From RUG100 sp963542695 (GTDB lineage Bacteria > Bacillota > Clostridia > Peptostreptococcales > Anaerovoracaceae), in contig CAUTYX010000003.1 in assembly GCA_963542695.1 (NCBI GenBank), forward strand, positions 1 to 64,000: a stretch of DNA of 64,000 nucleotides, given 5' to 3'. The position numbers and the translations under genes are program-made. Below the pieces are notes generated by a model. The model was given only the letters and a program-made list of their open reading frames with translations, was not told the origin of the DNA and did no database searches. Positions 33,789-41,230 of this stretch are shown here, in pieces. Position 1 is the stretch's first letter. Every line of letters begins with the position of its first letter.

Positions 33789-34454
33789 ATGGGAAACGTA
33801 AGAGCAATGAAAAAGCGAGGTATTATGGGAACAAAGACATTACAGCTACGACAGTTAAATCGCGTAATCGCCGGACTGGTAATTATCGCCCTTGCTACTA
33901 TGGCGGTACAAATTACTCGCATTATTGCCATCTACTGGCAAGTGGAATTAGGATATATGGCTGCTTTGCTTGGGGCATGGATTTTTATCTACTGGAATTT
34001 ACGGTATATCGGTACAGGCTTTCAGGTTTTTAATCGTCTTCGCATAGCCGGTATGGTGGCCATTGCTTGTCAAGTTTTCCGGATTTTGGTAACAGTCTTT
34101 GTTACTAAGAGTCACGGCATTGAAATTGCCTATACCGATTTTAAATCTCTGGCTCTTGGATATATTGTACTTCTTTGTGGATTGTATCTATATCATCAAC
34201 TATTGCGATTTTTGCGGATTGGTGCCGGTAATGTATGCCGAGATCCGGAAAAAAAGATTCCCTCGGCCATGCATGATGGATGGGGATGCTTTATTATTAT
34301 ATTCGCTTGTCTTTTGGCGATTCCCATCGTCACCTTGGCTACTGACCAAGTGGTACAAATGTCTCTAGTCATTGTCATTAGCATTATCGCTATGATCATG
34401 CAGATTTTCATGTGCCTTCGTATGATTGCCTACGAGAGCTTTCTCCGCAATTAA
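33789..34454 (+). CDS. Hypothetical integral membrane protein, 221 aa
   Basis: Unrecognised protein with about six TM helices (first VIAGLVIIALATMAVQIT, last MSLVIVISIIAMIMQIFMCL) and short loops. Three in-frame ATG codons lie near the start; the first has AAGGGA upstream and is used here. It is divergent from the ArsR regulator, which may control it. Its last 90 bases overlap the convergent GIY-YIG gene. Confidence 0.72.
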   Translation: MGNVRAMKKRGIMGTKTLQLRQLNRVIAGLVIIALATMAVQITRIIAIYWQVELGYMAALLGAWIFIYWNLRYIGTGFQVFNRLRIAGMVAIACQVFRILVTVFVTKSHGIEIAYTDFKSLALGYIVLLCGLYLYHQLLRFLRIGAGNVCRDPEKKIPSAMHDGWGCFIIIFACLLAIPIVTLATDQVVQMSLVIVISIIAMIMQIFMCLRMIAYESFLRN

Positions 34455-34679
34455 CTGCAGCTTTTCCTTCCGGGTTAGTTTTTTTATGGCCGCTTCTCGC
34501 TGCATGGCCAAAGAGCGAGACGGTTGTGTTTCACAGTACACCAAGCTTACCGGAAGGCGGCAACGAGTGTATTTTGCACCACGACCGGCATTGTGAGCAG
34601 CCAGCCTTCTGGAGATATCTTTGGTCCAGCCGGTATATAGAGTGTCATCACTACATTGTAAAATATATACGTAATTCAT
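34365..34679 (-). CDS. GIY-YIG nuclease family protein (UPF0213-like)
   Basis: Stand-alone GIY-YIG domain of 104 aa: YVYILQCSDDTLYTGWT (the GIY...YIG equivalent is VYI...YTG), RRLAAHNAGRGAKYT with the catalytic Arg, and the Glu in QREAAIKKLTRKEK. These single-domain proteins are presumed nucleases of unknown substrate. The last 25 or so residues are unstructured (HTKAHENLHDHSDNANDND) and overlap the convergent membrane protein gene, indicating that the tail is not conserved core. Confidence 0.86.
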   Translation of the reverse strand: MNYVYILQCSDDTLYTGWTKDISRRLAAHNAGRGAKYTRCRLPVSLVYCETQPSRSLAMQREAAIKKLTRKEKLQLIAEKALVGNHTKAHENLHDHSDNANDND

Positions 34680-34837
34680 TTTCTTAGGCTCTTTCTTTTC
34701 TTTACCTTTTAGACAGCATCCGATGGAAGATAAATCAGCGGGCTATTTTTAATAGGGGATGTTCAAAGCGCCGGCGCATTTTTTCTATTATCCATCAGTT
34801 TCTTTGGTGGTGTCAAGGAAGCTGATGAGTGCTTTTG

Positions 34838-34846
34838 TGGTATACT
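34838..34846 (+). promoter_or_regulatory. Extended -10 promoter for nrdG
   Basis: TGGTATACT, an extended -10 element, 33 bases before the start codon. No clear -35 box. Confidence 0.5.
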
Positions 34847-34879
34847 GGAACATACCATTAGAAAAAGGAGATGTTGCAG

Positions 34880-35368
34880 GTGTATTACGGAAGTCTTAAA
34901 GAAACTGATATTGCCAATGGTCCCGGAGTCCGTGTGTCTTTGTTTGTGTCGGGATGCCGACATCATTGTAAAGGCTGCTTTCAGCCGGAAACCTGGGATT
35001 ATAACTATGGGCAGCCATATACAGAGGAAACACGGGAACAGATATTGACCTATTTAGGAGAAGGGTTTATCGAGGGCTTGACATTACTGGGCGGGGAACC
35101 GTTTGACCCTTTGAACCAACCGGAATTAACCCGGCTCCTTCGACATGTCCGCAGCCGGTATCCGGAAAAGACCGTGTGGTGCTATACCGGTTACACCTAC
35201 GATGTGGACTTGGTAGAAGGCGGCATTGCCTATACATCTCATACAAAAGAAATGCTTTCCATGATAGACGTGTTGGTAGATGGAGAGTTTGTTTTAGAAG
35301 AAAAGGATATCAGCCTTACTTTTCGGGGAAGCCGGAACCAGCGGATTATACATCTGAAAGAAAAATAG
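34880..35368 (+). CDS. nrdG: Anaerobic ribonucleotide reductase activating protein
   Basis: Radical-SAM activase of 162 aa that installs the glycyl radical on NrdD. The cluster motif CRHHCKGC (CxxxCxxC) and LLGGEPFDP are present, and the family N-terminus TDIANGPGVRVSLFVSGC. I prefer the GTG start because AAGGAG lies nine bases upstream; the ATG at 34871 abuts the ribosome site directly. No nrdD is adjacent, so the pair must be split in this genome. It ends 95 bases before the his operon. Confidence 0.9.
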   Translation: MYYGSLKETDIANGPGVRVSLFVSGCRHHCKGCFQPETWDYNYGQPYTEETREQILTYLGEGFIEGLTLLGGEPFDPLNQPELTRLLRHVRSRYPEKTVWCYTGYTYDVDLVEGGIAYTSHTKEMLSMIDVLVDGEFVLEEKDISLTFRGSRNQRIIHLKEK

Positions 35369-35381
35369 AGACGAGCGGAGC

Positions 35382-35414
35382 TTGACAGAGGGGATAGAGG
35401 TGGTATAATACCAC
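35382..35414 (+). promoter_or_regulatory. his operon promoter with palindrome over the -10 box
   Basis: TTGACA, a 16-bp spacer and extended -10 TGGTATAAT, 55 bases before the first his gene. A perfect inverted repeat GTGGTAT-A-ATACCAC (35400-35414) is centred on the -10 box. That geometry is what a repressor operator would show, but no his regulator is known to me for this lineage. Confidence 0.78.
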
Positions 35415-35463
35415 TTGAACACAATAACGCTTTAATGTATTAAATCGATAAAAGGAGTGGATC

Positions 35464-37047
35464 ATGATATACCAACGTGCCAATTTGCGGCCGGAAGAAA
35501 TTGCCACCTTGGAGTTGCGAGCTCTATATGAAGAAAATGGATACCGGAAATACAGAATGAGCCGGTTTGAAGAATATAGCCTGTATGCCAACAACAGAGA
35601 CTTTATTGCCGGAGACAAGGTGCTTACCTTTACAGACTTAGATGGACGTCTTATGGCGTTAAAACCGGATGTAACCATGAGCATCATTAAAAATACGGAA
35701 AACACCACGGCAGATCCCGAAAAACTGTATTATGTAGAAAACGTATATAGAGAAAGCCGGGAAAGCAACAGTTTTCGTGAAATCGGGCAAATCGGCCTGG
35801 AGATGATCGGAACCGTTACAACAGAAGAAATCAGCCAAGTGTTGGGGATGGCCGTAAAAACCCTTGCGACTGTCAGCAAGGATTTTGTGCTGGAAATATC
35901 TCACATGGGATTTACCGAAGGATTGCTGCAAACCTTTGAATTGAGCCAACCGGAATACAATCATTTGCTCCGCCTCATTAGCGACAAAAATGTTGACGGA
36001 GTAGCAAAGGTGGCAGCAGAAGCAGGTGTTTCCGCTCCTATGGTAGAGGCGTTATGTCACATTACCGGATTGGAAGGGGAGGCGGCCGCCGTGATTGCCC
36101 GGGCTGAAAAATTGACTATCAACAACACCATGACAAAGGCGCTGGAACAGCTAAAAAGCCTGTGTCAAAACCTGAAAGCTGCAGGCTTGGGAGAAAATTT
36201 GCGTTTGGATATGTCCATGGTAAACGATATTGATTACTACAACGGAGTCATCTTTAAAGGCTACTTGCGCAATTCTTCCAAACGGATTTTGGGCGGCGGG
36301 CAATACGACCGCGCCATGGAAAAACTGGGGCGCAAAGCCGGTGCCATTGGATTTGCATTATACTTAGATGAAATTGCACGAGTGGAGGAAGATGAACAAT
36401 CGCAGCAGGATATGCTTACGGTGGCATTGCCGAAAGGCAGGTTGGGAGATCAGGTGTATGAGATTCTTTCTGCTGCCGGATACCAATGCGACGCCTACAA
36501 ATCAAAAGACCGAAAGCTGGTGGTGAAAAACCCGGAAAAGAAAATCCGCTATATTCTCGTAAAGCCTAGTGATGTAGCCGTGTATGTAGAACACAAGGCA
36601 GCCGACATCGGCATAGTGGGAAAAGATATCTTAATGGAAACCAATCCGGATGTGTATGAATTGAAGGATTTGAATATTGGGAAATGTCGAATGTGTGTAG
36701 CCGCTGCCAAAGGATATGAAGATGATCCGGATCGGGTATTGCGAGTGGCTACAAAGTATGTCAATACGGCCAAACGCCATTATCAAGAACAGAACCGGGA
36801 CATTTCTATTATTAAACTAAACGGCAGCATTGAGCTGGGTCCGCTACTGGGTCTATCGGATGTAATTGTAGATATTGTAGAGACGGGGAGTACAATCCGT
36901 GCCAACAACCTGGAAGTTATTGAGGAATTTAAGGATATCAGTGCACGGCTCATTGCTAACAAGAGTAGCTACAAATTCAAATACCAACACATTAACAACA
37001 TTCTGTCTACTATTGACAGTCCAGCAAAAGGAGACGCCGTTGAGTAG
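35464..37047 (+). CDS. hisG: Fused ATP phosphoribosyltransferase HisZ-HisG
   Basis: A 527-aa fusion of the two chains of short-form ATP phosphoribosyltransferase, the first and feedback-controlled step of histidine synthesis. Residues 1 to about 310 are the HisZ regulatory half, a histidyl-tRNA-synthetase paralogue (LMALKPDVTMSIIKN, GGGQYDRAMEKLGR, AIGFALYLDE). Residues about 318-520 are short-form HisG (LTVALPKGRLGDQVYEILS, AADIGIVGKDIL, LGLSDVIVDIVETGSTIRAN). The joint, VEEDEQSQQDM, is a short acidic linker. These are normally separate genes; here they are in one unbroken frame. First gene of the his operon; hisC starts inside its end. Confidence 0.92.
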   Translation: MIYQRANLRPEEIATLELRALYEENGYRKYRMSRFEEYSLYANNRDFIAGDKVLTFTDLDGRLMALKPDVTMSIIKNTENTTADPEKLYYVENVYRESRESNSFREIGQIGLEMIGTVTTEEISQVLGMAVKTLATVSKDFVLEISHMGFTEGLLQTFELSQPEYNHLLRLISDKNVDGVAKVAAEAGVSAPMVEALCHITGLEGEAAAVIARAEKLTINNTMTKALEQLKSLCQNLKAAGLGENLRLDMSMVNDIDYYNGVIFKGYLRNSSKRILGGGQYDRAMEKLGRKAGAIGFALYLDEIARVEEDEQSQQDMLTVALPKGRLGDQVYEILSAAGYQCDAYKSKDRKLVVKNPEKKIRYILVKPSDVAVYVEHKAADIGIVGKDILMETNPDVYELKDLNIGKCRMCVAAAKGYEDDPDRVLRVATKYVNTAKRHYQEQNRDISIIKLNGSIELGPLLGLSDVIVDIVETGSTIRANNLEVIEEFKDISARLIANKSSYKFKYQHINNILSTIDSPAKGDAVE

Positions 37048-38086
37048 ATTTTTCAAAGACACATTACAGTTCCTAGAGCCTTACACGCCGGGAGAGCAAC
37101 CAAAGGTGGAAGGTGTAATCAAGCTGAACACCAATGAAAATCCGTATCCCCCATCGCCAAAGGTAGTAGCGGCACTGGCAGCACTAAACAATGAAACATA
37201 CCGGCTATATCCGGATCCGCAAGCCCGGGAGGCAGTGGATGCCATCGCTGCATATTATGGCTTATTGCCCAGTCAGGTAATGCTGGGCAACGGGTCTGAC
37301 GAAGTTCTGGCCTTTGCCTATATGGCTTATGGTAAAAAGGTGTATTTTCCGGAAGTCAGCTATGGGTTTTATCCCGTTTTTGCCAGTCTTACCGGCTGCC
37401 AAATGGAAGCAATGCCTATGAGGGAATTGCACATTGCTCCTGAGGATTACAAAAAGAATGACGGAATGGTGGTACTGGCCAATCCTAACGCGCCGACGGG
37501 GATGACACTGTCTCTTGGCGTCATTGAAGAAATCCTACAGGCAAATAAAGACCAAGTGGTGATTATTGACGAAGCGTATGTGGACTTCGGCGGAGACAGT
37601 TGTGTTCCTCTCATTGCTAAATACGACAACTTGCTGGTGGTACAGACCTTTAGCAAATCTCGCAGCTTGGCAGGGATGCGTGTAGGCATGGCGTTGGCAA
37701 GTGCGGCGATTATTGCGGATTTAAATCGGGTGAAGTTTAGCTTCAATCCATATAACCTTAGTAGAGAGGCTATTGTGGCAGCCAAAGCGGCCATAGAAGA
37801 TCAAGAATATTTTCGAGAAACTACGGAAAAAATCATAAAAACCAGGCAGTGGTTTGTCGGGGAAATGAAGAGGCTGGGCCTTTTTGTACTGCCATCGGAG
37901 ACAAACTTTGTTTTTGTTAAGACAGGAGCCTCTTGGTTTGATAAAATTAGGGAGAGGAACATTCTTCTTCGTCATTTTGACACACCGCTTCTTAAGGATT
38001 TTGTTCGAATCACCATTGGTGTGCAAGAAGATATGGAAAAACTGGTACAGGTTATGGAGGAACTCTATGCGGACAGCAGCCATTAG
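37040..38086 (+). CDS. hisC: Histidinol-phosphate aminotransferase
   Basis: PLP enzyme of 348 aa. I place the start at the TTG at 37040, eight bases before the end of hisZG, with AAAAGGAG seven bases upstream, because the protein then begins SRFFKDTLQFLEPYTPGE as family members do; the upstream in-frame sequence lies inside hisG and is not HisC-like. Motifs: KLNTNENPYPPSPKV, ANPNAPTGM, IIDEAYVDFGG, and the PLP lysine in TFSKSRSLAGMRVG. Overlaps hisB by 20 bases. Confidence 0.93.
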   Translation: MSRFFKDTLQFLEPYTPGEQPKVEGVIKLNTNENPYPPSPKVVAALAALNNETYRLYPDPQAREAVDAIAAYYGLLPSQVMLGNGSDEVLAFAYMAYGKKVYFPEVSYGFYPVFASLTGCQMEAMPMRELHIAPEDYKKNDGMVVLANPNAPTGMTLSLGVIEEILQANKDQVVIIDEAYVDFGGDSCVPLIAKYDNLLVVQTFSKSRSLAGMRVGMALASAAIIADLNRVKFSFNPYNLSREAIVAAKAAIEDQEYFRETTEKIIKTRQWFVGEMKRLGLFVLPSETNFVFVKTGASWFDKIRERNILLRHFDTPLLKDFVRITIGVQEDMEKLVQVMEELYADSSH

Positions 38087-38651
38087 TCGAAAAACAACAG
38101 AAACAGAAATTTCTTTGCAGCTAAATATCGATGGTCAAGGACGGTATGCCGTCGATACGGATTGTGGCTTTATTAACCACATGTTGGAGCTGCTTACCCG
38201 CCATGGTCGTTTTGATTTGAAGATCGATGCTGCAGGGGATTCCTGGGTAGACGATCACCACCTGGTGGAGGACCTTGGCATTGCCCTTGGAGCAGCCTTT
38301 AGAAAGGCGCTGGGGGAAAAGAAAGGCATTTGTCGTTATGGAGATATGACGCTTCCTATGGATGAAGCCTTGGTAATGGTGGTTCTTGATATTAGCGGCC
38401 GGGTTTCGGTGAATCTGGACTATCAGGTGAAAGACACCGTGGGACGATTTGATACAGAGTTGGTGGATGAATTCTTAAAGGGCTTTTCTCGTCATCTGGG
38501 ATTGACTCTTCATGTCCGCCAACTGGCCGGCGAAAACACCCACCACATTATTGAAGCTATATTTAAAGGTCTCGGCAGAGCCCTGGCAAAAGCTTGTGCA
38601 GTGGATGAAAAGGCACCGCAGGAAGTACCGTCTACCAAAGGAGTGTTGTAG
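38067..38651 (+). CDS. hisB: Imidazoleglycerol-phosphate dehydratase
   Basis: Dehydratase of 194 aa, single-domain form (no histidinol phosphatase half as in E. coli). ATG within the end of hisC after TGGAGG. Metal-binding motifs: FINHMLELLTRHGRFDL, DDHHLVEDLGIALG and ENTHHIIEAIFKGLGRAL. The stop is immediately followed by the hisH ATG. Confidence 0.95.
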   Translation: MRTAAISRKTTETEISLQLNIDGQGRYAVDTDCGFINHMLELLTRHGRFDLKIDAAGDSWVDDHHLVEDLGIALGAAFRKALGEKKGICRYGDMTLPMDEALVMVVLDISGRVSVNLDYQVKDTVGRFDTELVDEFLKGFSRHLGLTLHVRQLAGENTHHIIEAIFKGLGRALAKACAVDEKAPQEVPSTKGVL

Positions 38652-39266
38652 ATGATTGCAGTGATTGACTATGGAGTGGGAAACCTGTTTTCCTTAACGG
38701 CTTCTTTGAAATATTTAGGTGCCGATGTAAAAGTAACAGGCAATCCGGCCGATTTAGAAGATGCCGGTCAGATTATTCTGCCGGGAGTAGGAGCCTTTTC
38801 CGATGCTCGTCAAAAGTTGGAGGAAAGCGGGTTGGTGGATGTGATTTATCACCAAGTGGAAAAAGGTAAGCCTATGCTGGGAATATGCCTTGGGATGCAA
38901 CTGCTGTTTGAGACCAGTTATGAGTATGGTCATCACAAAGGGTTGGGGCTGGTTGCAGGGGATATCGTCTCCATTGAAAAAGACTTAACAACACCGCTGA
39001 AAGTTCCGCACATAGGTTGGAACCAACTGGAAATTCTTGTAGACGATCCGCTTTTCAAATACATTAAAAACGGAGAGTATGTGTATTACGTTCACAGTTA
39101 CTACGGAAAGAACTGTGAAAAAGACACCATTGCCGTATCGGAGTATGATGTTTCCATTACCGGTGCTGTACGCCATGGGAACGTTTACGGCACCCAGTTT
39201 CATCCGGAAAAAAGCGGTGCTGCCGGCATGAATATTTTACGAGCATTTAAGGAGGTGAAGGGATGA
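38652..39266 (+). CDS. hisH: Imidazole glycerol phosphate synthase, glutaminase HisH
   Basis: Class I glutamine amidotransferase subunit of 204 aa supplying ammonia to HisF. Catalytic Cys79 in LGICLGMQLLFE, and the His/Glu pair in GTQFHPEKSG. N-terminus IAVIDYGVGNLFSL is diagnostic. Starts directly after hisB and overlaps hisA by four bases (ATGA). Confidence 0.96.
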   Translation: MIAVIDYGVGNLFSLTASLKYLGADVKVTGNPADLEDAGQIILPGVGAFSDARQKLEESGLVDVIYHQVEKGKPMLGICLGMQLLFETSYEYGHHKGLGLVAGDIVSIEKDLTTPLKVPHIGWNQLEILVDDPLFKYIKNGEYVYYVHSYYGKNCEKDTIAVSEYDVSITGAVRHGNVYGTQFHPEKSGAAGMNILRAFKEVKG

Positions 39267-39976
39267 AGATATTTCCTGCCATTGATATTATTGACGGAAA
39301 GGCCGTCCGTTTGCTGCAAGGCGACTATGGGAAAAAGACAGTATATAGCGACAGTCCTGTTTCTGTTGCCAGCGACTTTCAGGCGGCCGGTGCTGCTTAT
39401 CTTCATGTGGTAGACTTGGATGGTGCCAAAGACGGAACCTTATCCAATTTCAAGACGGTAGAGGAGATTTGCAGCCGAGGAAATATGTTTGTGGAAATTG
39501 GTGGCGGCATTCGTGATGAAGAGAGAATCAAACAGTATCTTGATGCCGGCGTCGGCAGAGTTATTTTAGGGACCATTGCGGTCAAGGATCGGAACTTTTT
39601 AGAGAGAGTTGTTGGGAAATACGGAGAACGTATTGCCGTAGGAGTGGACGCCAAAGATGGTAAAGTAGCCGTCAGCGGCTGGCAGGAAGTGACTGATATG
39701 GATGCTTTCGCGTTTTGCCAATATTTGGCTTCTATTGGGGTGATATCGGTTATTTATACGGACATTAGCCGAGACGGTGCCATGATGGGAACCAATCTTG
39801 CGGCATATAGGGATTTGGCATCCATTAAGGGGCTACAGATTACAGCTAGTGGCGGCATTAGTTTTGAAGAGGAAATTACAGCGTTAAAGGACATTGTCGA
39901 TGGAGCGATTTTGGGAAAAGCCCTGTATACAGGTGCCTTGGATTTAGGTCGCTGCATTGAACTGGGACAGGAGTAG
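39263..39976 (+). CDS. hisA: ProFAR isomerase HisA
   Basis: TIM-barrel isomerase of 237 aa: N-terminal FPAIDIIDGKAVRLLQGDY with the catalytic Asp, LHVVDLDGAKDGT, the phosphate loops VEIGGGIRDEE and TASGGISFEEE, and the second acid in VIYTDISRDGAMMG. Four-base overlap with hisH. Confidence 0.96.
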   Translation: MKIFPAIDIIDGKAVRLLQGDYGKKTVYSDSPVSVASDFQAAGAAYLHVVDLDGAKDGTLSNFKTVEEICSRGNMFVEIGGGIRDEERIKQYLDAGVGRVILGTIAVKDRNFLERVVGKYGERIAVGVDAKDGKVAVSGWQEVTDMDAFAFCQYLASIGVISVIYTDISRDGAMMGTNLAAYRDLASIKGLQITASGGISFEEEITALKDIVDGAILGKALYTGALDLGRCIELGQE

Positions 39977-39980
39977 TGCG

Positions 39981-40736
39981 ATGATAACAAAGCGAATCAT
40001 TCCATGTTTAGACGTACGCAACGGAAAAGTTGTAAAGGGCGTAAACTTTGAAGGTATCCGTGACGTGGCGGATCCGGTGGAAATGGCTCGTATATACAAT
40101 GATAGTGGTGCTGATGAGCTGGTGTTTTATGATATTACAGCCAGTGCCGAAGGCAGAGGCTTGTTTACCGATGTTTTGCGAGAGGTAGCCGGCAGTATTT
40201 TTATTCCATTGACAGTCGGCGGCGGCATCAATACGCTGGATGATTTTGACAGAGTGCTAAAATGCGGTGCAGATAAAGTCAGTGTCAACAGTGGTGCCAT
40301 TAAAAATCCACAGCTGATAGAAGACGGTGCCAAACGGTATGGCGACCAGTGTGTGGTGTTATCTATGGACGTAAAACGGGTCGATGGTTCTTTTCACGTA
40401 TTTCTTCATGGTGGCAGAGAGGATACCGGCATCGATGCAGTGCAGTGGGCACTAGATGGAGAAAACAGAGGTGCCGGTGAACTGGTAGTAAATAGCATCG
40501 ACACCGACGGTGTAAAAGAGGGGTTTGACCTGGAAATGCTGGATATTATTGTCGCTCATGTTAAGATTCCTATTATTGCCAGCGGAGGGGCCGGAAAAAA
40601 AGAAGATTTTTCTCAGTTGTTTCAGCACAAAGGGATTGATGCAGGACTGGCAGCCAGTATCTTCCACTTTGGAGAACTGTCCATTTCCGGTTTAAAGCAG
40701 CACTTGTCAGAACAGGGCATACCGGTTAGGCTATAA
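39981..40736 (+). CDS. hisF: Imidazole glycerol phosphate synthase, cyclase HisF
   Basis: Cyclase subunit of 251 aa, partner of HisH. I use the ATG four bases after hisA, preceded by AGGAG, giving the standard N-terminus MITKRIIPCLDVRNGKVVKG. Catalytic acids: Asp11 in CLDVRNG and the Asp of NSIDTDGVKEGFD; phosphate loops PLTVGGGIN and IIASGGAG. Product also feeds purine synthesis (AICAR). Confidence 0.96.
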   Translation: MITKRIIPCLDVRNGKVVKGVNFEGIRDVADPVEMARIYNDSGADELVFYDITASAEGRGLFTDVLREVAGSIFIPLTVGGGINTLDDFDRVLKCGADKVSVNSGAIKNPQLIEDGAKRYGDQCVVLSMDVKRVDGSFHVFLHGGREDTGIDAVQWALDGENRGAGELVVNSIDTDGVKEGFDLEMLDIIVAHVKIPIIASGGAGKKEDFSQLFQHKGIDAGLAASIFHFGELSISGLKQHLSEQGIPVRL

Positions 40737-40767
40737 TAAGGAAGAAGCAGATAATGGAGAATGTGAA

Positions 40768-41109
40768 ATGAAAGAAAAGATAGAGGCTTTTGGAATTTCT
40801 TTTGATGAAAAAGGGCTGGTTCCGGCCATTGTGCAGGATTATTATACGAAGGAAGTCTTGACGTTGGCGTACATGAATAAAGAGAGCCTGGCCATTACTT
40901 TGGAGGAAGGCTATACTTGCTTTTGGTCTCGCAGTCGCCAGGAGTTGTGGCGAAAAGGAGAAACCAGCGGAAATACACAAAAGATCATGAACATAACCGC
41001 AGATTGCGACAAGGATGCCCTGGTTATCCAAGTAGAAAAAAAAGGACCGGCTTGCCATACCGGTGCCGAAAGCTGTTTCTTTAACAGGATTTTTTCACAA
41101 GACCGGTAA
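40768..41109 (+). CDS. hisI: Phosphoribosyl-AMP cyclohydrolase
   Basis: HisI of 113 aa, cyclohydrolase domain only. Motifs: VLTLAYMNKESL, CFWSRSRQELWRKGETSG and the metal-binding cysteines in DCDKDALVIQVEKKGPACHTG. No HisE pyrophosphohydrolase domain is fused, and no hisE, hisD or histidinol-phosphatase gene lies in this operon, so those steps must be encoded elsewhere. It is 31 bases from hisF and the last gene of the operon. Confidence 0.94.
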   Translation: MKEKIEAFGISFDEKGLVPAIVQDYYTKEVLTLAYMNKESLAITLEEGYTCFWSRSRQELWRKGETSGNTQKIMNITADCDKDALVIQVEKKGPACHTGAESCFFNRIFSQDR

Positions 41110-41230
41110 AGGGTCTGTGAAGAATTGTGTGCAAAAAAACAATAAATTCTAAATATCGATTCATCAAATCAACATTTCCTACGTCTAGGATATATATGAA
41201 GTGACAAAATGAATAACGAGAGGAGAGACC

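Noticed and set aside
36899..37039. N-terminal extension of HisC from 36899
   Set aside because: The extra residues are an out-of-frame reading of the HisG C-terminus; the TTG at 37040 has a strong ribosome site and gives the normal HisC start.
41094..41121. Hairpin at the end of hisI
   Set aside because: Ten pairs with a bulge (TTCACA-AGACC/GGTCT-GTGAA) overlap the stop codon, but no U-tract follows, so I do not call it a terminator.
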